64,000 nucleotides of DNA from Clostridiales bacterium (GTDB taxonomy: Bacteria > Bacillota > Clostridia > Oscillospirales > Acutalibacteraceae). Shown here one piece after another: positions 8,134 to 16,185 of this stretch. Under the pieces are notes generated by a model. The model was not told the origin of the DNA and did not search any database. It saw only the letters and a program-made list of their open reading frames with translations. Location: positions 1 to 64,000 of the forward strand of contig DXYG01000001.1 in NCBI GenBank assembly GCA_019415925.1. The letters are read 5' to 3'. The first letter of the stretch is position 1; the number at the start of each line of letters is the position of its first letter. The translations under genes were made by a program, and so were the position numbers.

Positions 8134-8671
8134 TTATGCCCGTCTCAAAATTCGCTTTATATCATCCAGATTTTCAACAAAAAAGATTCCTTCCTGTCGC
8201 TCTTTAGAAGATAATCCTTTTTCAATCATATGATTTAGAAGTGCTTTCAAATCATCGTAGTAACCGTTCAGGTTGTAGAGAATGCAGGGTGCCTCCAGAT
8301 GTTTCAAAGACACCTTCGACATTACCTCTGCAATTTCCTCCAATGTTCCCGTGCCGCCCGGGAAGGCAATAAAGGCTTCTCCTAACTCAATCATTTTGTT
8401 TTTTCTCTCAGACATATCCTTAGTCACAATCAGTTTTGTCAGTCCATCATGTTGAAACTCATTTTCAATAAAAAAAATTCGGCTCAACACCCGTAACATC
8501 ACCGCCTGCCTTCAATACACTGTCTGCCAATGCTCCCATTAAACCACCTTTAGAACCACCGTAAACAAGTGCATTTCCACTGTTTCCAATCCATGCCCCC
8601 AATTCCTCAACTGCTTTTCGTAAGCATGGGTCATTTCCTTCGTTTGCCCCAAGATAAACTGTTATATTCAT
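8134..8671 (-). pseudogene. LOG-family (TIGR00730-like) protein, frameshifted in a T8 run
   Basis: Two frames join into one ~180-residue Rossmann protein. The first (8671 to about 8468) reads MNITVYLGANEG...LVYGGSKGGLMGALAD; the second carries FPGGTGTLEEIAEV, the PGGTGTxxE motif of the LOG/lysine-decarboxylase-like family, which hydrolyses nucleoside 5'-monophosphates. The frames separate at a run of eight T (minus strand, about 8469-8476). Seven T would restore ...VEPNFFIENEF. Cause: real mutation, slippery-tract phase variation, or a sequencing error. Confidence 0.82.
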
Positions 8672-8747
8672 TAAAAATTTTCTCCTACAACTTCCGACTT
8701 ATTTTACTAAAATTATATCACTCTTTCTCAACTTTGTCTATGATAAT

Positions 8748-9105
8748 TTACTTGCACCTTTTCGCCACAACGACAAGTCTGCCATTGTCGTGCGTGTATT
8801 CGCAGGTTGAAAGCGTCAACAGCTTATCGCCGTATTTTGCAGTTACGCCTGTGTCGTAGAATGAAAGTTCCTTGCATCTGCTCACAAAGTCAGAAAAATG
8901 CTGTGGGTCATAGGCGTTGACAAACTCATGATACTTGAATGAATTTTTATCTGTTTCATCAACAGAAACGGCAAAACGGCAAGTATGTCATATGTAGCTT
9001 TCCTGTCGAGCGTATCAAAGCTGACTTGTTTGTGAGCTTTCCAAAAATACTTACTTCTGAAAAGCTCAAGATTTGAGAACATTGAGCCGTCATTCATATG
9101 ATGAG
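8748..9105 (-). pseudogene. Class B-type sortase, truncated and frameshifted
   Basis: The C-terminal part reads YGDKLLTLSTCEYTHDNG followed by LVVVAKR, the TLSTC catalytic Cys and downstream Arg region of class B sortases. About 70 residues upstream in another frame come HHMNDGSMFSNLELFRS and YDILAV, matching the catalytic His region. The frames change around 8965-8975, and the N-terminal signal anchor is absent. It is a decayed remnant without a neighbouring sorting substrate. Confidence 0.75.
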
Positions 9106-9141
9106 CATAGATTATTACTTGTTATTTTTTCTCAAATAAAG

Positions 9142-9170
9142 TTATTAAATAACGTTCTATAGTATAATAA
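9142..9170 (+). promoter_or_regulatory. Promoter with palindromic operator for the XRE gene
   Basis: TATAAT at 9165 lies 17 bases ahead of ATG 9187. At the -35 position is a perfect 13-bp palindrome, GTTATTAAATAAC (9143-9155). A repressor site overlapping the -35 box of its own small XRE gene is the usual arrangement for autorepression; this reading is inference. Confidence 0.55.
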
Positions 9171-9186
9171 CTATCGGGGCGTTATT

Positions 9187-9504
9187 ATGGTGAAAATTAA
9201 CTTATCTACTTTGCTTGGTGCTCGAAGAATGACTCAAGCAGATTTAGCTCGTCGCACAGGAATAAGACCTTCAACAATAAATGATATGTATCACGAACTA
9301 TGTGTACGAGTAAATCTTGAACATATAGATAAAATATGCGAAGTTCTGGAGTGCGATATAACAGATTTATTTGAGTATGTTCCTAATAAAATTAAGACAA
9401 CGGGCAAAGATTTGATAGTTGAAGCTCACGGTAACCGAAAAAACATAACAAATTATAAAAAACAGCCTTGTAGAAGTGTTATCTACAAGGCTGTTTTCCT
9501 TTAA
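9187..9504 (+). CDS. Small XRE-family DNA-binding protein
   Basis: A Cro/CI-type helix-turn-helix fills residues 6-62 (MTQADLARRTGIRPSTINDMY...DKICEVLECDITDLFEYVP). Proteins of this type are usually about 70-80 residues. This frame has 105 because its last ~15 residues are read through the terminator hairpin (9459-9499). One A fewer in the run near 9437-9442 would give a stop right after ...HGNRKT, so a single-base shift or error is likely at the C-terminus. It is probably a repressor of its own promoter; no partner gene is adjacent. Confidence 0.8.
   Translation: MVKINLSTLLGARRMTQADLARRTGIRPSTINDMYHELCVRVNLEHIDKICEVLECDITDLFEYVPNKIKTTGKDLIVEAHGNRKNITNYKKQPCRSVIYKAVFL
9459..9499 (+). terminator. 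Terminator inside the end of the XRE frame
   Basis: AAAACAGCCTTGTAGA and TCTACAAGGCTGTTTT are a perfect 16-bp stem, followed by CCTTT. A strong terminator normally lies after the stop codon, which supports a lost stop in the XRE gene. Confidence 0.85.
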
Positions 9505-9653
9505 TTGCAGAAACATTTCTGCAAAAATATTCATTTTATGCTTTCTTATGTTTTTTTATTTTAAGCGAAAAGTTTTTTCATTTTTTGCGAAAAGCCACAG
9601 ATAAAGCGCTTCAGCAGTAGATACGATACAAAATTTACACAAAACGATCTCAT

Positions 9654-10613
9654 TTAGGGCCTTACAAGATATACTTCTGCCTTGTTTCCGCTCTTCGTTT
9701 TTAACTCGCCTATGCCATACTGGGTCTTGCCGGATTCGATGAATTGATATATATCGATTTTTCCGTAGCCGCCATCGCCGTATACCCGGTTGATGTCGAA
9801 GGAACCGCTGAAATCGTAGGACGGATCGCCCGACTCGTCCTCCCAGCCGTCGCCGTAGTTGATCTTATAAGGCTGTACGGTGACCGTTCCGTCAGTATCT
9901 ATTGTGACATAGACAAGCTCCCATATGCCGTCAAATATGAATTCGCCTTTCCACTTTCCGAGAAGCTCGTCTTTGCTGAGGAAGGAGCCGTCAAGGTTTC
10001 CGCTCATAGCGTCGGATATCCAAGCGAAATCATAGTTCTCAATCTTACCGAGGCTATCAGTGTAGGGCAGGTCGGTTACGGGCTTTTCCGTTGGCTTTTC
10101 GGTTGGCTTTTCAGTCGGCTTTTCAGTCGGCTCTTCGGTCGGCTCTTCGGTCGGCTCTTCGGTCGGCTCTTCGGTCGGCTCTTCGGCGGGAGCTTCGGTC
10201 ACATTCTCCGTAACAGAGGATGTCACGCTTGGCAGTCTTTTTCCACCGTACTGGAACTTAGGTAAGAAAATGAGTAAAAATACAACTACAGCCGCTATCA
10301 ATACAACTCCGACGATAACAAGAGAGATAATAAGAGCTGTTTTTTTCTTTTTTGGCGGCTTCCGATTGCCGTATTGAGGATAGGGCTGAGCCGACTGCTG
10401 ATAGGGGATGTATTTCTGCTGTGGTTGTTGTTGCTGTTGTTGCTGCGGCTGAGGTGGTTGCTGTGGGGGTTGATTATTAGCGTCACCGTAGGACTGTGTC
10501 TGACCCTGTTCAGGCTGTACGCTCTCCGGTGAGTTGAGTTTTGCGCCGCAGTTATAACAGAACACATCTTCCTCTTCAATAGGATTTCCGCAGTTAATAC
10601 AGAATTTTGCCAT
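9654..10613 (-). CDS. Zinc-ribbon membrane protein with Gln/Pro and Glu-Pro-Thr repeats
   Basis: 319 residues. An N-terminal double-Cys zinc ribbon (CINCGNPI...CYNCGAKL) is followed by a Gln/Pro-rich linker, one membrane helix (about residues 90-115), an external spacer of four-residue repeats (five EEPT-type, four EKPT-type) and a C-terminal globular domain of about 130 residues rich in Gly/Asp/Tyr that I do not recognise. The topology suggests a cytoplasmic zinc ribbon and an external sensor or binding domain. ATG 10613 has GGAGG upstream. It lies downstream of a lipoprotein gene and shares its layout with the 825-residue protein at 11993, so the cluster may handle one envelope task. Confidence 0.7.
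   Translation of the reverse strand: MAKFCINCGNPIEEEDVFCYNCGAKLNSPESVQPEQGQTQSYGDANNQPPQQPPQPQQQQQQQPQQKYIPYQQSAQPYPQYGNRKPPKKKKTALIISLVIVGVVLIAAVVVFLLIFLPKFQYGGKRLPSVTSSVTENVTEAPAEEPTEEPTEEPTEEPTEEPTEKPTEKPTEKPTEKPVTDLPYTDSLGKIENYDFAWISDAMSGNLDGSFLSKDELLGKWKGEFIFDGIWELVYVTIDTDGTVTVQPYKINYGDGWEDESGDPSYDFSGSFDINRVYGDGGYGKIDIYQFIESGKTQYGIGELKTKSGNKAEVYLVRP
10081..10187. repeat. 12-bp tandem repeat encoding EEPT/EKPT units
   Basis: About nine copies of a 12-base unit (consensus CGGCTCTTCGGT on the plus strand) encode the external spacer. Such tracts change copy number by slippage in steps of four residues and so vary spacer length without breaking the frame. Confidence 0.8.
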
Positions 10614-10657
10614 TGATATTACCTCCGTCGAATATTTTGTCTGTATTTGATTAGTGT

Positions 10658-11173
10658 TTATACTCCCGGCATCGGCGAGAAGGTAGCCTCCCCCGATACC
10701 GCATCCATTTTAAAAACATCCTTGCTGAATTCGTCGGCCGCGAGCTCGCCGCTGATTTGATAAGTCATCAACTTTTTTGCGAAGTCCTTCGCTTCCCAGC
10801 CGTAAGACCAAAAATCGACTTTTATGTATGCCTTCGCTTTTAAAAAGAATTGAAGCCTTGTTTCGCTGTTATCCGCAAAATCTGCAAATACGCTGAGATC
10901 GTCGCCGAGTAGCGAACCGGGCTCCAGCGATATCTCATATTCACTCTCGGGGAGAAGTCTATCCAGTGTACTTTTCAAATAGGCATACGCCTCGGCATAT
11001 ATATCCGAGGACATGAATGTCAGTCGCTTTTCGTTATTTGCTCTGTTTATATCGGTTATCTCTTTGAAGATTTCATCGTGCTTTTTGCCATCTTCCGACT
11101 GACCGCAGGCTACGAGCAACATAGTGGAAGAAATTATAAGCAAAGATATAATGATTGATATAATTCTTTTCAT
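10658..11173 (-). CDS. Putative lipoprotein of unknown function
   Basis: 171 residues. A signal peptide with lipobox (STMLLVACG, Cys about residue 23) marks it as lipid-anchored. The mature part is charged, with a helical first half and a C-terminal segment containing AYIKVDFWSYGWEAKDFAKKL; I know no family. The start overlaps the stop of the Lgt-like gene by four bases, so the two are probably translated together. A lipoprotein next to its modifying enzyme suggests that the Lgt-like protein serves this cluster. Confidence 0.65.
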   Translation of the reverse strand: MKRIISIIISLLIISSTMLLVACGQSEDGKKHDEIFKEITDINRANNEKRLTFMSSDIYAEAYAYLKSTLDRLLPESEYEISLEPGSLLGDDLSVFADFADNSETRLQFFLKAKAYIKVDFWSYGWEAKDFAKKLMTYQISGELAADEFSKDVFKMDAVSGEATFSPMPGV

Positions 11174-11979
11174 AATATGTTTATTTTTCTATCTTTTTTC
11201 TTTTTACATACGAATCCGTTTTTCAAGAGGAACCCCCCTGCAAAACAGATAATTGCCGCATAAATACACGGATATACGATAGTGACGATTTGCCTGTCGT
11301 ACGGCAATTCCCGAAGGGGCAGGATAATCCATCTTGCCGCAGAGAATAAGATCGCAAAGATTGCCGCCCTGCTTCCGTCTTTCATTTTGAATATGTGCGG
11401 CAAAACAATTGCCACCGTGATTGCAACCACAGCGCCTGCAATCTCGTATAACTGCGTTGGGTGAACGACAGGCGATTTTGCACTCAAGCCAATAAGACTG
11501 TTAATAAAGTCATATTTTGCCGCATTGGCAGGGAACACCATTCCGAAAGGTCCGTTAGTGGGTTTTCCGTGGCAGCATCCGTTCAAAAAGCATCCGAGTT
11601 TTAAGAGTATGACTCCTGCCGCAGCAGGGATCGTAAAAGCGTCAGCAATCCCTGCGATTTTTTCTTTTTTAAGAATACAGTAAACGATGATAACCGCCAC
11701 ACCGGCAATCAGTCCGCCCATTAGGGAAAGCTGCCTGTATGACAAAGTCCACACCGAAAAATCCTCGGAAAACGCTCTCGGATTCGTGATGAAATTCAGC
11801 AGTCTGGCTCCAATCAGTGCAGCCGCAGCCACAATAACAGGCAGCATCACAGCCCATATGCCTTGTCTTTTTTTCAGAAGAAATATGGCTGATAGCGCTA
11901 TGCCGACGATACCTGACAATGCGGCGCATAAGTAGTAGCTTTGCACTGCATGGCCGAAAATCTCAATGTAAGGATACAT
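11170..11979 (-). CDS. Divergent prolipoprotein diacylglyceryl transferase (Lgt-like)
   Basis: A membrane protein of about 269 residues with seven or so helices. Lgt transfers diacylglycerol from phosphatidylglycerol to the lipobox Cys of prolipoproteins. Visible family signatures are LMGGLIAG and HPTQLYE. The usual RxGNFxN segment is replaced by KLGCFLNGCCHGKP, a Cys-rich version seen in a side branch of the family, so activity on lipoproteins is likely but not certain. ATG 11979 is chosen because of AGAGGA just upstream; a longer frame begins inside the preceding gene. It is probably not the housekeeping copy. Confidence 0.75.
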   Translation of the reverse strand: MYPYIEIFGHAVQSYYLCAALSGIVGIALSAIFLLKKRQGIWAVMLPVIVAAAALIGARLLNFITNPRAFSEDFSVWTLSYRQLSLMGGLIAGVAVIIVYCILKKEKIAGIADAFTIPAAAGVILLKLGCFLNGCCHGKPTNGPFGMVFPANAAKYDFINSLIGLSAKSPVVHPTQLYEIAGAVVAITVAIVLPHIFKMKDGSRAAIFAILFSAARWIILPLRELPYDRQIVTIVYPCIYAAIICFAGGFLLKNGFVCKKKKDRKINIL

Positions 11980-11992
11980 GGTCGGTCCTCTG

Positions 11993-14470
11993 TTATTGCT
12001 TAGTAACTTTGAGCGATATTTCAACGAGATATGACACTGTCATTCCCTCCTGTTGCTCTGACACAAGCAACACAGCGTCGCCGCCCTCAAGCAATACAGC
12101 GCCGTTTACCATGGTGGCTTCTATCTCCGTTGTACCCTCCTCGGTCTTAAGAACCAGCGTTGAGTCTTGGAAAACTGCCGGCGCTGACATGGGAATTTTT
12201 CCGTCCTCCGAAAGAATCCAGCCGCAAACCTTGAAGTCGTTTTTTTCTGTTCGCTCTATTTTGATTTCCTGAGAAATCTTGACCTGGTCAACATACTGGG
12301 AAAGGGCTTCGTCACATTCATCCTTGGAGTAGGACTTATCACCGATATCTCCGGAATAGTCTTCGCCGAAGGTATCCTTGACCTCATCAGCAAGGTCCTG
12401 ACCGGCAAATTGCGCTATCTTATACCATCTGTACAACTCTTCCGTCACTCGGAGTGCTTTCACTGTGACTGTTCCGGTGTAGGATCCCTCAAGGTCGTCG
12501 GCGGTAACTTCGGGGAAATCATAATCCTCATTAAGCATATCTATACTTTTAAGGAGCTTGCAGAATTTGGTGATAGCTATGTCCTTTGGATTATCAGAAG
12601 CCAATATTACCCACCTGTTCAGAAGAAAGCCCATATTATATTCATTACTTTTCGAGTTAATCTTTTTCTGGTCGATGTACTGCGAGATGAATCTTCTCAC
12701 ATTGACAAGACGTTCAAGCCTGTTGGTCATGCTGTAATCGCGATAGGAACTCTCCCCGAAAAACTTCCTGTGAAATCCGGAATTAAGTGCGCCGTAATAC
12801 GGATTGAGCATTTCTTCTATATTCTTGCGCTCCATCTCTTTTATTTCTGCCGCGCGATTCTCCTGCTGTGCGCGAAGCTCAAAGTACTCCATAAGAGAGT
12901 CTTGAGCGCGCTTATTAAATATTGCTTTCTTTTCTTCGGACAATTCGTTGTAAGTCTTTTCTTCCCAGCCGTATCTCTCGCATACCTCCGCGATTTTGTC
13001 AAGATTGTAAAATCGGGAAACGCCTCTATAAGCGGATATTCCGCCATATTCGTTGTTAAAGTACGCTAAGAACGATTCTTTGTTCTGGGGTTCTACCTCG
13101 ATTCCGAATAAACCGGTCGCACCGTTTTTGTAGATATTATACATCTCGTCTACCATGTTTGATTTCCAGTTGACCATGGATGTATTTCCGAGAGCAACCA
13201 GCAAATTTGCGCTTTTGGTGCATAATTCCACAGACGGATGAACATTCTGCATAACGCCGCCAAGTTCCTCCGCCGCACCCTTAACGTCGCCCTCCATCAG
13301 TCTTCCTGCCATTCGGGCAACTCCGTTTGAGCTGGAAAGAAGCGTACCTACTGCTCCTCCCGCAAATTCCGAATCAAGCACCTTATCGAGTCGGTTGTTG
13401 AATTTTTTCTCATCCCACACGTGCATCAGCGCACCGTTGAGCGTGTCCTCCAGACCGCTTTGCATGGTTTCGAGATCTTTTTCGTACACTCCTCTTGCAA
13501 CAGAGGTGATGGACTTGCCTGCCGTTTCTTTCCAATCAACTTTATTGCCTTCTGCGTCCTTAAAACAGCCGCTCATATAATTTAGTGTTGACTGAACAAG
13601 GTCAGCGGTAGCTTGTTCAGTCAGTCCAAGCGCCTTAACTTTCGCCGTGACGTAAGGCTCCAGCTCGGCAGCCGCGCGTTTTTGCTCCGACTCCTGGATT
13701 GCGATCTGCATACTGTACTTATCCAGAAACCGCTCCTTTTCCTCTTCCTGAGTAATCTTTGCGCCGAACCAGCTTGAGAAATGCGGAAGCACGACAGACA
13801 TCGTGCCGTTTTCGAGGTCATAGCTGTCAGGCTCCAGATAGCGCACCTCGCCCGTTTCTTCGTCAATACAGCCGAACACATACCTGCCCAAATCCTTCGC
13901 TTCTTTCGGCAGGGGAACGGTGTAAACCACATCTTCCGCAAAAAATCCGCCCGAATAAGCGTCGCAGTTTATTTCTACTGGCGTAGACAGAAATTCATAA
14001 GCAGATTTGTTTTTGATATTGGAGAGCTTTTTCTGGTCGAAAGGAGTAACTGTCAGAGTACCCTCTTTTGGAAATGCGCCGTCTTCAACATGAATGGAAT
14101 ATCCGCTTTCCTCAATGCCGCCGACTGTCGTTCCTTTTCCGTTTGTATTGACGGGAATTTTCACAGACGCTTCCTTTGCCTCTTGCATTTTTACAGAAGG
14201 TTCCAGAGTAAGAAAATAGTTTTTGATGAAGCCGGGATACCAGAATCCTGTTATTGCAAGACTTGCCACCAGAACAACAGATGTAATTGTGATGACTAAC
14301 GGCTTTTTGCTGCGCCGCTGCCTTGATCTCGAGACTTGTGGTACTTGCGACACTTGCGGCACTTGCGGCTTTTGTGCAACGCCAAGGTTGTATCCGCAAT
14401 TCCTGCAGAATTTTTCTCCCTCTGCAATATGCCTACCGCATTTACGACAAAAATTTATCTTGTTTGACAT
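11993..14470 (-). CDS. Large zinc-ribbon, single-pass surface protein
   Basis: 825 residues: N-terminal zinc ribbon (CRKCGRHI...CRNCGYNL), a PQV-repeat linker with basic stretch, one membrane helix (about 55-75), then an external region. Near residue 110-210 the sequence resembles a ZU5-like beta domain (GYSIHVEDGAFPKEGTLTVTP). The rest is mainly helical up to about 690, ending in a beta-rich domain with the DDLEGSYTGTVTVKAL motif typical of small lipocalin-like tails in such proteins. No catalytic motif is visible. Layout matches the protein at 9654. The gene is 13 bases upstream of the Lgt-like gene. Function unknown. Confidence 0.65.
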   Translation of the reverse strand: MSNKINFCRKCGRHIAEGEKFCRNCGYNLGVAQKPQVPQVSQVPQVSRSRQRRSKKPLVITITSVVLVASLAITGFWYPGFIKNYFLTLEPSVKMQEAKEASVKIPVNTNGKGTTVGGIEESGYSIHVEDGAFPKEGTLTVTPFDQKKLSNIKNKSAYEFLSTPVEINCDAYSGGFFAEDVVYTVPLPKEAKDLGRYVFGCIDEETGEVRYLEPDSYDLENGTMSVVLPHFSSWFGAKITQEEEKERFLDKYSMQIAIQESEQKRAAAELEPYVTAKVKALGLTEQATADLVQSTLNYMSGCFKDAEGNKVDWKETAGKSITSVARGVYEKDLETMQSGLEDTLNGALMHVWDEKKFNNRLDKVLDSEFAGGAVGTLLSSSNGVARMAGRLMEGDVKGAAEELGGVMQNVHPSVELCTKSANLLVALGNTSMVNWKSNMVDEMYNIYKNGATGLFGIEVEPQNKESFLAYFNNEYGGISAYRGVSRFYNLDKIAEVCERYGWEEKTYNELSEEKKAIFNKRAQDSLMEYFELRAQQENRAAEIKEMERKNIEEMLNPYYGALNSGFHRKFFGESSYRDYSMTNRLERLVNVRRFISQYIDQKKINSKSNEYNMGFLLNRWVILASDNPKDIAITKFCKLLKSIDMLNEDYDFPEVTADDLEGSYTGTVTVKALRVTEELYRWYKIAQFAGQDLADEVKDTFGEDYSGDIGDKSYSKDECDEALSQYVDQVKISQEIKIERTEKNDFKVCGWILSEDGKIPMSAPAVFQDSTLVLKTEEGTTEIEATMVNGAVLLEGGDAVLLVSEQQEGMTVSYLVEISLKVTKQ

Positions 14471-14527
14471 AATTACGCCTCCTAACAGTGACTTTCGTTT
14501 AAAATCTTTCGTTTCTGATATGCGATC

Positions 14528-14920
14528 TTAAATAAAAAAACACCAAATCAAAACAGCACCAACGAAAAGAAACACCAGTCCCATAGGCAACGGAAACAGA
14601 TGCCCGACAAATCGCATTTCTTTAGGATTTTTTGGGTTATAATAAATTTTCATTTCTGAATCAATCGGATATTTCGTTTTTCGATAAGTCCGAAAATATG
14701 CCTCTTCGGTATATCTTTTGCCGTCAACGACATACCCCACAATCGGACGGTAATGAGTATGCTCTACGCCACGGAAAAAGGTATATTCTTTTTCCAGCTT
14801 TACGACGGTTGCATTTATAGGCACGGTGCATTTTATGTAAGTCATAACCTTTGCCATAATCAAAAGAAGACCGATACCGGCAAGTATAATACCGACAACT
14901 AAAAAGAACATATCACTCAT
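14528..14920 (-). CDS. DUF3592-like two-helix membrane protein
   Basis: 130 residues with a membrane helix at each end (about 5-25 and 108-128) and a central soluble segment resembling DUF3592 (GYVVDGKRYTEEAYFRTYR...IYYNPKNPKEMRF). The motif YYNPKNP recurs in the neighbour at 14925, so the two are paralogues. Function is unknown; they are small envelope proteins often found next to signal-sensing or export genes. Only 4 bases separate the two genes, indicating one transcript. Confidence 0.68.
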   Translation of the reverse strand: MSDMFFLVVGIILAGIGLLLIMAKVMTYIKCTVPINATVVKLEKEYTFFRGVEHTHYRPIVGYVVDGKRYTEEAYFRTYRKTKYPIDSEMKIYYNPKNPKEMRFVGHLFPLPMGLVFLFVGAVLIWCFFI

Positions 14921-14924
14921 AGTT

Positions 14925-15320
14925 TCACCCGTTTAGCGAAGTGACAAAAATTACTCCGACAATTATCAACATAATGCCTATAAACGGCATAATACACCCA
15001 CCGCCTTTGGTGAAACTCTCATTCGGTTTTTGGGGATTGTAATACACTTTGATATTACCGCCGATTTGGATTTTATTGCTTTTAGAGTAACCTTTATTTC
15101 CTTCTCCGTGGTAAATTTGTCCGTTCACCACATATTCAAATTCGGGCGAATAATAATAGTGGTTGAAGCCCTCGTCGTCGGTTTCCTGATATTCTCGCAC
15201 ACCGATTATTCTTCCGACGGTTCTGCCCGAGCATTTTATTTTCTTTATAATGCCTAATACAATCAACAACGCTCCGACGCCGATAAATCCGGCACCTACT
15301 AAAATGTTAGTGGATACCAT
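14925..15320 (-). CDS. DUF3592-like two-helix membrane protein, paralogue
   Basis: About 131 residues, the same build as the protein at 14528: N-terminal helix, central domain (FEYVVNGQIYHGEG...VYYNPQKPNES), C-terminal helix. ATG 15320 has GAGGAG eight bases upstream; a GTG three codons earlier is inside that ribosome binding site and therefore unlikely. First gene of the envelope cluster reading down to 9654, though gaps of up to about 55 bases leave room for internal promoters. Confidence 0.68.
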   Translation of the reverse strand: MVSTNILVGAGFIGVGALLIVLGIIKKIKCSGRTVGRIIGVREYQETDDEGFNHYYYSPEFEYVVNGQIYHGEGNKGYSKSNKIQIGGNIKVYYNPQKPNESFTKGGGCIMPFIGIMLIIVGVIFVTSLNG

Positions 15321-15891
15321 AAAAATCACTCCTCTGTTATAATATATTTGCTATACGCAGTATAGCCGGGTGTACACGGCAGGGTTTAATTTCTAAGCTA
15401 TAAATAGAAGGATAAAACGGACAGACGATCGCCTACTTTTAATTTACCTTGTTATCTATACCGCAAAAAGCACAACATTAAAATTGGCTTTTGATTTATA
15501 AAATATTTCAAGCAAATAAACAAAACCCGTATGATAATCTGATTTTTTTCATATAAATCGCACTACTTTTTTGTGGTTTAATTGTAGCATGCTTTTATTA
15601 TGGGAACAACAACTGCCACGGCATTGTCATTGACAAATTGCGTGGCAGTAATTGATTTTATTTGATTAAATAAGAAAATCGTGCTATTATTATAAAAAAT
15701 ATGATTATCTCTTTTTTCACCTAAGATATTTGGCTTGTTTTATGAGATAAACCATAATTTAATGCGTAATTCGGAATGCGTAATTCGGAATTAATGGTCG
15801 CTACGCTCCGAATTAATAATAATGCGTGTTTTTTGGAAAAGTTTGTTTGCTGAACAAATTTTGATATATTAGTAACGTTAATTGTATAGCT

Positions 15892-15976
15892 GTAGCGAGC
15901 GACGCCCCCGTCGCTCAAATTCCTTACAACAACGTTTGAGTGTTATCCGTGAGCGACGAGGGCGTCGCTCGCTACA
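15892..15976. repeat. Long inverted repeat (GC-rich arms) in a gene-free stretch
   Basis: The arms GTAGCGAGCGACGCCCCCGT and its near-perfect complement are separated by about 33 bases. The same arm occurs singly at 22813-22838. Gene-free region 15340-16185 also holds simple repeats (GCGTAATTCGGAAT units near 15765-15815) and fragments of GGGGACGGCATCCC type. Such sequences are dispersed intergenic repeats in gut clostridia; no coding capacity seen. Confidence 0.75.
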
Positions 15977-16033
15977 ATAGTAAATAGAACATTTCCTCTA
16001 TATCCGTAGGGGACGGCATCCCTGACGTCCCGA

Positions 16034-16160
16034 AACGTTACCTATATATCAACTTAAAATTCGGGCAACCGTTTTTTCAATACTATCCGATTTTTCCACT
16101 CGATTTGCCTGCGGCGGCTTCGCCGCTAAATTATAGTTTAGCTTACTAAAGGGGATAACC
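16034..16160 (+). repeat. Paired intergenic repeat, copy A (with variable hairpin)
   Basis: 127 bases alignable with 22844-22969. Both copies start ACGTTACCTATATATCAA and end CTAAAAGGGATAACC-like. In the middle is a hairpin whose stem differs between copies but remains complementary: GCGGCG/CGCCGC here, GTCGA/TCGAC there. Both copies end shortly upstream of a gene start (26 and 69 bases). Confidence 0.8.
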
Positions 16161-16185
16161 TGATAAAAAATAAAGGGAGACGGCT

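Noticed and set aside
10081..10187. Tandem repeats as a possible CRISPR array
   Set aside because: The 12-base units have no spacers and keep one reading frame; this is a coding repeat. No CRISPR-like array was seen anywhere in the window.
9744..10265. 173-residue plus-strand frame with repeated LFGRLFGR units
   Set aside because: It is the complement of the EEPT/EKPT repeats of the zinc-ribbon protein; the repetition comes from that gene.
15750..16030. GC-rich inverted repeats as a possible tRNA or rRNA fragment
   Set aside because: No cloverleaf or T-loop motif can be formed; the repeats match dispersed intergenic elements instead.
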